In this document: positions 9,001 to 15,810 of the stretch, in pieces
Layout of the letters: every line of letters starts with the position of its first letter
Position numbering within the stretch: position 1 is the first letter of the stretch
Source: Aquirufa nivalisilvae
Lineage (GTDB): Bacteria; Bacteroidota; Bacteroidia; Cytophagales; Spirosomataceae
Direction: 5' to 3'
Length of the DNA stretch: 64,000 nucleotides
Assembly: GCF_004307455.1 (NCBI RefSeq)
Contig: NZ_SEWX01000004.1
Span: forward strand, 62,001-126,000
Position numbers and translations under genes: made by a program
Notes under the pieces: model-generated
The model's input: only the letters and a program-made list of their open reading frames with translations
Told to the model about the DNA's origin: nothing
Databases searched by the model: none

Positions 9001-9370
9001 ATCGACGCGCCGTTTCTTTTACTACCGCAAATGCCTCTGGTAGTATCTCGTTCAATACTACTTCTAATTGTTTATTGCGCTCTAGATTTAATTTATCAAT
9101 TTCTAGGAAAAACTTTTCTTTGGCATCAATGTCCTCTGTAGCTTGTCCTTGTGTATGTAATGTATTTATCTGTGCATCTATATCAGCCAAAAATGCCTGA
9201 ATACGAGCTTTGAAGTCAACCGATTTTTGACGTAACTCATCGTCTGAGATGTGACTCAATCGGGCGTACTCCTCTTTTATTTTATCGACTATCGGCATCA
9301 ATGCTTTGATGTCTCTTTCCGACTTGGTTCCAAATATTTTGGTTACTGTTTTGCTGAAGATGGATAACAT
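6008..9370 (-). CDS. secA: Preprotein translocase ATPase SecA
   Basis: The motor that pushes unfolded preproteins through SecYEG. 1120 residues, longer than the about 900 of E. coli SecA. Walker A GTGEGKT is at 194-200, the DEAD-type Walker B is AMVDEVDSVLIDDART, and the second helicase domain carries NMAGRGTDIKL and RRVDRQLRGRAGRQGDVG. A long charged insertion follows LIISGPIPRG (about residues 320-440); such inserts are known in Bacteroidota SecA. The C-terminus ends VESGEAVVIA with no CxCx8CH zinc motif. A 159-residue membrane-protein gene lies upstream on the same strand, 132 bases away. Confidence 0.97.
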   Translation of the reverse strand: MLSIFSKTVTKIFGTKSERDIKALMPIVDKIKEEYARLSHISDDELRQKSVDFKARIQAFLADIDAQINTLHTQGQATEDIDAKEKFFLEIDKLNLERNKQLEVVLNEILPEAFAVVKETARRFTENKQLVVQATIEDKFIASKKANVKIDGDKAIWANQWDAAGNTITWDMIHYDVQLIGGIVLHQGKISEMGTGEGKTLVSTLPTYLNALAGRGVHIVTVNDYLAKRDSEWNAPLFEFHGLRVDCIDKHEPNTEERRHAYAADITYGTNNEFGFDYLRDNMARSLEDQVQRPHHFAMVDEVDSVLIDDARTPLIISGPIPRGDEQEFDTFNPRVQKLVEAQKQIVQNFLVEAKKQITSGDKKEGGLALFRAFRGLPKSKPLIKFLSESGNKQLLHETESIYLAENQKLMPQADSPLLFTIEEKNNQVELTEKGLEFMSGNTEDPNFFVLPDLSIDLNKIEKNKELSDAERLSQKEQLIREYNDKASRIHTVNQLLKAYALFEKDTEYIIVDGKVKIVDEQTGRVMEGRRYSDGLHQAIEAKEGVNVEDASQTYATITLQNYFRMYHKLGGMTGTAETEAGEFWTIYKLDVVSIPTNRVIQRKDAEDKVYRTVREKYNAVAEEIQELVNQGRPVLVGTTSVENSELISRLLTIRKIPHNVLNAKQHAREAEIVAEAGQSGKVTIATNMAGRGTDIKLSPESKAAGGLAIIGTERHESRRVDRQLRGRAGRQGDVGSSQFFVSLEDNLMRLFGSDRIAKVMDRLGMEEGEVIQHSMITSSIERAQKKVEENNFGIRKRLLEYDDVMNYQRNAIYKRRQNALLGERLSLDIINTMFDVCQDLVGQYTTYGELELKVIDLLGIEPPFAEEDFNRLSPEVKIERLFLAAEDHYKSKNEGIAQQVIQVAQEALRQGYSGIQVPITNGNWVTGVVVDAQKTIDSQGKEVVKEMEKFITLTLIDQEWKEHLREMDDLKQSVQNAVFEQKDPLLIYKFEAVNLFQRFVSRVNVDTISFVLKAEIPEIQQTNQAQQVKKEKAPKLQLSKDEAISSLLGGLAGGQAEEQQEYHDPSSRSEERIAPRQAIKIADRNQRVTVQYRDGSIKENVKYKTIEQDVESGEAVVIA

Positions 9371-9502
9371 TGTATAGAATGTGTGCCTACCTAGGCTATT
9401 TTAAAATTGAATATGCAATTTACCAATTAATCTCTAAAAAACGCTAAAATTAACGCAAGCGATAGTAAGCCGCGTTTATTTGCGATATATTCAGTTAGAG
9501 AA

Positions 9503-9982
9503 TCAGGGAAGAAATCGAATCTTGATTGTGGTGTCAAGCTTAGAAAAGCGTGTGACCAAAACATCCAAAGAACCGGGTGTTTTTTTGAGCCTTTGTGGAA
9601 CGGCTACTTGGTCAAAAAATACGGGATCTGCCTTATGTAAATCCAATTTACGTCTTGTCCCATCTTTTTGTTTTACAACCAAAATATAATGAACATCATT
9701 GGGGTTAGTGGCATCTGTGAATTTTTTACGAATAGAGCCATCTAAATCTAAATCCAGGATCTCACTTTCGGTATCATACATTTTTTCTGCCCATAGATTT
9801 GGCAAAAACATTTGGGCAAGTAATCCTAATGTTCCAACGATGAAAACCAGTTTAGTGAAATTTTTACCTCCCCAATCTACTTGATCCCCTTGGCCCGAAT
9901 TACCACTTCCTAAATTGCCGAATAAAGGCATTTTCAACTTTTTACGTGGAGCTCTACGGGGTGGGGTATAACCTTGTGACAT
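9503..9982 (-). CDS. Single-pass membrane protein of unknown function upstream of secA
   Basis: 159 residues from the ATG at 9982 (MSQGYTPPRR). The frame is open to an ATG at 10138, but those 52 extra residues look non-coding, so the shorter form is preferred. A basic, Gly-rich N-terminus (PPRRAPRKKLKMP, then GNLGSGNSGQGDQ) is followed by one membrane helix at about 43-60 (KLVFIVGTLGLLAQMFLP). The last 95 residues are soluble and probably periplasmic. No family is recognised. The same-strand position ahead of secA suggests co-transcription but no defined role. Confidence 0.6.
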   Translation of the reverse strand: MSQGYTPPRRAPRKKLKMPLFGNLGSGNSGQGDQVDWGGKNFTKLVFIVGTLGLLAQMFLPNLWAEKMYDTESEILDLDLDGSIRKKFTDATNPNDVHYILVVKQKDGTRRKLDLHKADPVFFDQVAVPQRLKKTPGSLDVLVTRFSKLDTTIKIRFLP

Positions 9983-10260
9983 ATTTAAACGATTATTCTC
10001 GCAAATCAAGTGATTTTTTTTCGTTTCTGATGGTAAAATTTCCATCTCAAATCCAAAATAAAATTTTGAGTAACTTTTCAACAACGGAAACTTACCTCGA
10101 TAAGTTCCCGAATCAGAATTCAAATAGAAAAATGACAAGTAATTTTATCAATAAATTGATAATTAGCGTCAATTGGTTTATTATTACGTGCTACTTTAAG
10201 CTTATCTATTCTCAACGTATTTCATAGTTATTTGAAATACATTATAAAAACAGGAATGCT

Positions 10261-11631
10261 ATGTTAACTTGGAATACCACCCATGTTTCGCATTTACTTT
10301 CACGTGTGTTATTTGGCTATTCGAAATCGGATTTAGAACGGGCCATGGGATATGGGAATTTCAATGATTTATTAGATTTAGCTATTTTAAAGGATATATC
10401 CATCCCTGCTCCACCTGATACCTGGGTAGACTTAGTGCCTGAGCAAGCTCAATTAGATAAAAATTTAGTGGGGCCATGGTTTTTACAATTAACCAAGTGG
10501 TGGTATAGTCGTATGCTGGGCGAATCTCTCAGTATGCAAGAGAAAATGGTTTTATTCCTACACAATCATTTTTCAAATGAAAGGCAAAAGGTCAATTATC
10601 CCCAATACGTATATAAGCAGAATCAATTATTGAGAAATTATGCTTTTGGTGATTTTAAACAATTGGTCAAAGATATTAGTATAGATCCTTCCATGTTAAT
10701 TTATTTGGATGGAAATAATAGTCGGGGTACTGCACCCAACGAAAATTATGCTCGAGAGGTGATGGAATTATTCACTTTGGGCATAGGTAATTACACAGAG
10801 ACTGATATCAAGCAAGCAGCAAGAGTGTTTTCTGGATGGCAAGTAAGAGGATTGATATCTGTTTTTGATGCTACGCGCTGGTATAAAGAAGCAAGTCTAA
10901 TTGTTTTGGGTAAAACAGCGAAGTTTGATAATAATAGTCTTATTGATCATATTTTCACGCAAACTGCTGCCTCCGAATTCATTTGTCGGAAAATCTACAA
11001 GGAATTTGTCTATTACAAAGCAGATGAAGTATTTGTTAAAAAAATGGCAGCCGTATTAAGACAAAACAATTTTGTTTTAAAGCCATTATTAAAATTCTTA
11101 TTCACCTCAGAGGAGTTTTATAAACCTGAAATCTTGGCAGCCAAGATTAAAAGTCCAACGGAGTTAATCGTGGGATCCGCCAAACAATTGGAGCTTAAAA
11201 ATCCCGATTTACAAAATTGGTATGATATGGCTATCATACTTCAAATGCAACTTTTTCAACCACCTAATGTGGCCGGTTGGGAAGGTCAACGAGATTGGAT
11301 AAGTTCCACGACCTATTCCTACCGAGCAGGATTTACGGATTCGCTATTGAGTGGAAAGAGGTATAATGGAGTGACTGTTACTGGAAAATTAGACCCCATC
11401 GCTTTTGCTAGGTTGTCATCCAATGCAGAAAAACCCAAGGAGTTTGTCGAAGAAATGGTCAAATTATTCATTCGATTCCCTCTAACAGAAGCTAGAAAAG
11501 CATTTTTATTGGAAGTGCTTTTGGATGGTACTATTGCGGCCAATTGGTCCACATACACGCCCAATGCAGACGCTCGAATTAATAAGTTTTTGAAAGCAAT
11601 GATGCGCTTACCTGAATATCAATTGGCATAA
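10261..11631 (+). CDS. DUF1800 family protein
   Basis: 456 residues. The opening HVSHLLSRVLFGYSKSDLERA matches the start of DUF1800 proteins, and the middle carries LFLHNHFSNERQKV, APNENYAREVMELFTLGIGNYTETDI and AARVFSGWQ, all hallmarks of the family. Near the end, FQPPNVAGWEGQRDWISS is also characteristic. The biochemical function is unknown. The family is nearly always paired with DUF1501, and here the DUF1501 gene begins 2 bases after the stop, so the two are translationally coupled. No clear signal peptide is present. Confidence 0.9.
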   Translation: MLTWNTTHVSHLLSRVLFGYSKSDLERAMGYGNFNDLLDLAILKDISIPAPPDTWVDLVPEQAQLDKNLVGPWFLQLTKWWYSRMLGESLSMQEKMVLFLHNHFSNERQKVNYPQYVYKQNQLLRNYAFGDFKQLVKDISIDPSMLIYLDGNNSRGTAPNENYAREVMELFTLGIGNYTETDIKQAARVFSGWQVRGLISVFDATRWYKEASLIVLGKTAKFDNNSLIDHIFTQTAASEFICRKIYKEFVYYKADEVFVKKMAAVLRQNNFVLKPLLKFLFTSEEFYKPEILAAKIKSPTELIVGSAKQLELKNPDLQNWYDMAIILQMQLFQPPNVAGWEGQRDWISSTTYSYRAGFTDSLLSGKRYNGVTVTGKLDPIAFARLSSNAEKPKEFVEEMVKLFIRFPLTEARKAFLLEVLLDGTIAANWSTYTPNADARINKFLKAMMRLPEYQLA

Positions 11632-11633
11632 AA

Positions 11634-13163
11634 ATGAAAAAAGAACTAAGCCGTCAGCAGTTTTTACGCCAAATGGCTCTACTTAGTGGTGGGGTGACTT
11701 GGGGATTGGGCTCTTTCACAGGAAAGGCATTTGGTGCTACGCCTTATGCCCAAGCAGCTCGTGGGAAAGTACTAGTTATCATACAATTGAACGGAGGAAA
11801 TGATGGACTAAATACCATCATTCCAGCGGAGGATGATAATTATTTTACTAAAAGGCCTGATATATCGATAAAAAAAGAAGACGCTCTTCCCTTGTCCAAT
11901 GGCATGTACATGAATCCTGCTATGGCGAGTATGAAGTCTTTGTACGACAAAGGTTTGGTGGCCATTACGCAAAGTGTAGGATATGCTAATCCCAACCGTT
12001 CCCATTTTAGAGCTACCGATATTTGGAATACTGGATCTGACGCAACGACAGTTTGGGATGAAGGCTGGGCCGGTCGTTTTTTGGAAATGCAATATCCGGA
12101 TTATCCCATTCAACTACCCAAAGACCCTATGGCCATTCAGTTGGGTTCGGTGGAATCTCTGTTATTCCAAACAGATGTAGGTCGGGTAGGGACGGTATTC
12201 GAGGACCCTAATTTATTTTATCAATTGGTCTCAGGAACTTTAGCTGATTCCGAATTACCGCCTGCCACTTTAGCTGGAGATGAGTTGGCCTTTTTAAAGC
12301 AGATTGCTAGTTCATCCCTACAATATTCCACGGTTATTAGGGATGCGGCTAATAAAGCAAAAAATGCCTATACTTATCCCAATACCAATTTAGCCAAGCA
12401 ATTGAGTATTGTAGCTCGTTTGGTGGCTGGAGGTTTAGAGACGCCCGTTTACCTAGCCAATATTGGCGGATTTGATACCCATGCAAATCAAAAAACGCAG
12501 CATGCCAATTTATGGAAAACAATTTCTGAGGCGGTTTCTGCATTTCAAAATGATATGACCAATCAAGGTTTGGCAGATGCGATTACTGTGATGACTTTTT
12601 CAGAATTTGGGAGGAGAGTGAATCAAAATGGAACCCAAGGTACAGATCATGGAACTGCGGCTCCCATGCTATTTATTGGAAATAATGTAAGGGGAGGATT
12701 GATTGGAGCTAATCCTAGTTTGACTAATTTGGATAGTAATGGTGATTTAAGATACAATTTTGATTACCGTCAAATTTATAGTACTGTTTTGAGAGATCAT
12801 TTGGGATTAGATGCGTTCAAAACGCAGGAATTATTTAAACAGACCTTTGAACGAGTACCTATTTTTAAGAATTCACCAGATGCCTTACCTGATACTTTGG
12901 GAATGGAAATCAATTCACCAATGCCTAATCCTGTGACGAATTTTACGGTCATTCAATATGCCGTTTATAAACCCGTATTAGATATAAAAATTACGTTGTT
13001 TGATTTACAAGGAAAAGAGATCAAGACACTCTATCGTGGTACACGAACTCCGGGCACTTATCAATTGACTTTGAATGCATTAGGCTTATCACCTGGTATT
13101 TATTTGGTGCATATGGCAAGTACTTCTGGGCTTTCCATGTACAAAAGGATGCTTGTTCAATAA
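11634..13163 (+). CDS. DUF1501 family protein with type IX secretion C-terminal domain
   Basis: 509 residues. The N-terminus (SRQQFLRQMALLSGG, then an Ala/Gly-rich stretch to KAFGATPY) looks like a degenerate Tat signal with one arginine. The DUF1501 core begins KVLVIIQLNGGNDGLNTIIP and includes FSEFGRRVNQNGTQGTDHGTA, a sulfatase/phosphatase-like metal-site pattern. The last 80 residues form a type A type IX sorting domain: MPNPVTNFTVIQY, LFDLQGKEIKTLY, SPGIYLVHM and the final MYKRMLVQ. The product is therefore probably exported, moved across the outer membrane by the type IX system and surface-attached or released. It is coupled to the DUF1800 gene. Confidence 0.9.
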   Translation: MKKELSRQQFLRQMALLSGGVTWGLGSFTGKAFGATPYAQAARGKVLVIIQLNGGNDGLNTIIPAEDDNYFTKRPDISIKKEDALPLSNGMYMNPAMASMKSLYDKGLVAITQSVGYANPNRSHFRATDIWNTGSDATTVWDEGWAGRFLEMQYPDYPIQLPKDPMAIQLGSVESLLFQTDVGRVGTVFEDPNLFYQLVSGTLADSELPPATLAGDELAFLKQIASSSLQYSTVIRDAANKAKNAYTYPNTNLAKQLSIVARLVAGGLETPVYLANIGGFDTHANQKTQHANLWKTISEAVSAFQNDMTNQGLADAITVMTFSEFGRRVNQNGTQGTDHGTAAPMLFIGNNVRGGLIGANPSLTNLDSNGDLRYNFDYRQIYSTVLRDHLGLDAFKTQELFKQTFERVPIFKNSPDALPDTLGMEINSPMPNPVTNFTVIQYAVYKPVLDIKITLFDLQGKEIKTLYRGTRTPGTYQLTLNALGLSPGIYLVHMASTSGLSMYKRMLVQ

Positions 13164-13187
13164 GGGGTCAAATTTTAATACAAGCCA

Positions 13188-13195
13188 TAATTTTG
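13188..13195 (+). promoter_or_regulatory. Possible Bacteroidota -7 element for the DUF6089 gene
   Basis: TAATTTTG fits the Bacteroidota -7 consensus TAnnTTTG exactly and lies 75 bases before the DUF6089 start, in a 106-base gap after a gene end. No good -33 TTG sits 19-21 bases upstream, so this is a tentative call. Confidence 0.35.
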
Positions 13196-13269
13196 TATAT
13201 TCGTGCCGCCTTATACTACAACATTTGAGGGAGTATCAACGTTTTATGATCTAACCAGCAAAAACATCC

Positions 13270-14241
13270 ATGATCAGACTCTTCAGCTTATGTATTTTGA
13301 TGACAATATGTGCCTCAGCACCCATGCAGGCTCAATTTTGGTTTTTGGGTCAAAGTGGGAAGAAAGCAGCTCCTAAAAATCCTTTTAAGGCACACTCATC
13401 TTTTAGTATTGGAGCTGGTTCATCTACCTATCTAGGGGATATTGCGCCTGCCATGACTTTAATGGATGTGGGAGGGAAGACTTTACGTTGGAATGCTGGA
13501 GTGCAATATACGCGTCATTTTAAAAAACATTTGAGCATTCAAGGTAGCTTTACTTACATACGCATAGCCGCGGATGACAATTATTTTGATTCCAAAGGAA
13601 GATTTGAGCCTAGTTATGGGAGGAATTTACATTTCCGTACCGATATGCAGGAATTGTCATTGATTGGGATTTATGAAATTCTGGGAAATGAGGAGAATTT
13701 ACCTAAACGTAGAACCTTGTCGCCTTATGTCTATTTAGGACTTTCAGGAGTATATTTCAATCCTCAGGCTAGAGCAAAAGCCATATACGATATTGATCCA
13801 TTAAGTACAGTTCCTCCTGTTCAACAAGGTTGGATTGATTTGAAAGACATTAAAACTGAAGATGTAGATTATTCTAAAATTACAGGTGCGGTACCTTTTG
13901 GTTTTGGCTTGAGATATAAATTAAATAAGTCTTTTGATATTGGATTTGAATTCGGATATAGAATCGCTTTTTCTGATTACTTAGATGATGTTTCAGATAA
14001 TAGACAGCCTTTTCCTCCACCAAATACAATTGTTAATTCATTGTATACTTATCGTTCTTCAGAATGGTATGCTGCCAATACTTTAACTGATAGAAAACCT
14101 TATTTAATGCAGGTGGCACAAGGTAATACCTCTGGTAATCCTCCCTTGATAGCCAAAGGTTCCGATCAGTATTTTACTACCCAAATTCGCTTGATTTACC
14201 ACTTAAAAAATAAGATTGATTGTCCTCCACTACCACGATAA
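13270..14241 (+). CDS. DUF6089 outer membrane beta-barrel protein (PorG-like)
   Basis: 323 residues with a signal peptide (MIRLFSLCILMTICASAPMQAQ, cleaved after about 22). Then come amphipathic strands starting SSFSIGAGSSTYLGDIAP, with FGFGLRYKLNKSFDIGFEFGYR near the end, and a final TTQIRLIYHLKNK. The layout and the context ahead of uppS and bamA match the DUF6089 family, which includes PorG, an outer-membrane component of the type IX secretion system. Whether this copy or the next one is the functional PorG cannot be told from the sequence. The coding end overlaps the next gene by 22 bases. Confidence 0.8.
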   Translation: MIRLFSLCILMTICASAPMQAQFWFLGQSGKKAAPKNPFKAHSSFSIGAGSSTYLGDIAPAMTLMDVGGKTLRWNAGVQYTRHFKKHLSIQGSFTYIRIAADDNYFDSKGRFEPSYGRNLHFRTDMQELSLIGIYEILGNEENLPKRRTLSPYVYLGLSGVYFNPQARAKAIYDIDPLSTVPPVQQGWIDLKDIKTEDVDYSKITGAVPFGFGLRYKLNKSFDIGFEFGYRIAFSDYLDDVSDNRQPFPPPNTIVNSLYTYRSSEWYAANTLTDRKPYLMQVAQGNTSGNPPLIAKGSDQYFTTQIRLIYHLKNKIDCPPLPR

Positions 14242-14972
14242 TACCCACTAACCTCGTTAAGGCCAGTTTACTGTGTCTTCTTGTCATCTTTTTAGCTAAA
14301 TCTACGGACTTACAAGCACAAAGGTGGACTTGGGGAGCGGGCTTTGGTGCAACAGTCTATAAAGGGGAATTGGCAGATTGGGGATATCGACCAAGTGCTG
14401 CGGAGTTAAAAGAAACCTTGCCTGCAATTCACCTGTTTGTTTCATATCAAGAACGACATGCCTTTACCTATCGTTTTCAAATGATGCTGAGTCGAATTCA
14501 GGGCAATATAGCTAACCGACCTAGTACATTATTTCCAGTTGGAACTCCGCCTACCGTCATTACACCCAATGGTAAAGTAGTGGATGCGTCTATTTTTGCT
14601 ACGTCGATTACTGAATTTTCGGGAATAGTAGATTATAATTTTTTGGACTACGAAGTTGACCCAAGACATGTCAATTGGACCCCTTATTTCTTTGGAGGAT
14701 TGGGAGCAGTTTTTGCCAGTCCAGATAAAATCGATGCATTTTTGACTCCGGCAATACCCTATGGAATTGGAGTTAAATTTCAGATCAATAAGAATTGGGG
14801 TATTCGCGGAGAAATAGGAAGCAGAAAAGTATTTAGCGATAAACTAGACCAAGTTGCGTCTTATGATGGGAATATGGACAGCTTTACCCTGAATGGGGGA
14901 GATCAGTATTTGCATCTAGGTTTTTCGGTCACTTATACCATTCAATCGATCTTTTGTCCCAAAGTTTACTGA
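14220..14972 (+). CDS. Second DUF6089-like outer membrane beta-barrel protein
   Basis: 250 residues from a TTG at 14220, the only sensible start in frame because no ATG or GTG precedes the signal peptide. The signal peptide runs to about residue 34 (KASLLCLLVIFLAKSTDLQAQ). The body echoes its neighbour: WGAGFGATVYKGELADWGYRPS parallels the neighbour's start, FFGGLGAVFASP and FQINKNWGIRGEIGSRKVFSD follow, and it ends YLHLGFSVTYTIQS. It is probably a diverged tandem copy of the PorG-like gene. The 22-base overlap with the upstream gene suggests translational coupling. Confidence 0.78.
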   Translation: MSSTTTIIPTNLVKASLLCLLVIFLAKSTDLQAQRWTWGAGFGATVYKGELADWGYRPSAAELKETLPAIHLFVSYQERHAFTYRFQMMLSRIQGNIANRPSTLFPVGTPPTVITPNGKVVDASIFATSITEFSGIVDYNFLDYEVDPRHVNWTPYFFGGLGAVFASPDKIDAFLTPAIPYGIGVKFQINKNWGIRGEIGSRKVFSDKLDQVASYDGNMDSFTLNGGDQYLHLGFSVTYTIQSIFCPKVY

Positions 14973-14984
14973 TTAGTCCTAGTA

Positions 14985-15016
14985 TTTTGAATAGGTGTTC
15001 AAATTAGCTATCTTTA
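14985..15016 (+). promoter_or_regulatory. Predicted Bacteroidota promoter for uppS-bamA
   Basis: A -33 element TTTTG (14985-14989), a 19-base spacer and a -7 element TATCTTTA (15009-15016; one mismatch to TAnnTTTG). The uppS start is 37 bases beyond. This would let uppS-bamA-OmpH be transcribed apart from the DUF6089 genes. Confidence 0.55.
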
Positions 15017-15052
15017 CCACTTTGTTTTATTCGATTAATTATTGCCCTATTT

Positions 15053-15802
15053 GTGAAAGAATCTATTGACCTTAACAATCTTCCTGCCCATATTTCCGTT
15101 ATCATGGACGGTAATGGTCGTTGGGCGAAACAGAAGGGTTTCACAGATCGAATTTTTGGTCATCGAAATGCTATTCAAGCAGTTAGGGAGACCATTGAAG
15201 GATGTGGAGAGTTAGGAGTCAAGTATTTGACTTTGTATGCTTTCTCCACGGAAAACTGGAATAGACCTAAAGCTGAAGTAATGGCTTTAATGAGCTTGTT
15301 GGTAAGTACCATTAATGAGGAATTACCTACCATGATGAAGAATCAGGTTCGTTTAAAAGCCATCGGAAATATTGAATCTTTGCCTGATAAATCACAGAGG
15401 GAATTGTTGGCTGCGATGAATAAAACGGCGAATAATACAGGCTTAACATTGGTATTAGCTTTGTCATATTCAGGAAAGTGGGATTTGGTACAAGCAGCTA
15501 AAAAGCTGGCTGAGAAAGTTGAAAAAGGGGAATTAAAGGCTAGTGATATTGATGATTCCATGATGGATAATCATTTGTCGACCGCAGGAATGCCTGATCC
15601 TGATTTAATGATCAGAACTGGTGGAGATCACCGAATTAGTAATTTTATGCTGTGGCAATTGGCATATGCCGAATTGTATATTTTTGAAGATTTATTTTGG
15701 CCTGATTTTAGAAAAGTACATTTATATCAGGCTATTGTTGATTTCCAAATGCGTGAAAGACGATTTGGAAAAACGAGTGAACAAGTTAAAAGTGAAGGCT
15801 AA
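15053..15802 (+). CDS. uppS: Isoprenyl transferase (undecaprenyl diphosphate synthase)
   Basis: Condenses isopentenyl diphosphate units onto farnesyl diphosphate to make the C55 lipid carrier for peptidoglycan and surface glycans. 249 residues, the usual length. The catalytic motif SVIMDGNGRWAKQ has Asp19, and FGHRNAIQAVRE follows. The conserved C-terminal DLMIRTGGDHRISNFMLWQ is followed by YAELYIFEDLFWPDF. Start: GTG at 15053; no better ATG lies upstream. bamA starts 8 bases after the stop, an arrangement common in Bacteroidota. Confidence 0.95.
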   Translation: MKESIDLNNLPAHISVIMDGNGRWAKQKGFTDRIFGHRNAIQAVRETIEGCGELGVKYLTLYAFSTENWNRPKAEVMALMSLLVSTINEELPTMMKNQVRLKAIGNIESLPDKSQRELLAAMNKTANNTGLTLVLALSYSGKWDLVQAAKKLAEKVEKGELKASDIDDSMMDNHLSTAGMPDPDLMIRTGGDHRISNFMLWQLAYAELYIFEDLFWPDFRKVHLYQAIVDFQMRERRFGKTSEQVKSEG

Positions 15803-15810
15803 GGCTTCGT

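Noticed and set aside
9480-9689. Plus-strand frames opposite the gene upstream of secA
   Set aside because: They are antisense to a better frame with a membrane helix and show no start or family features.
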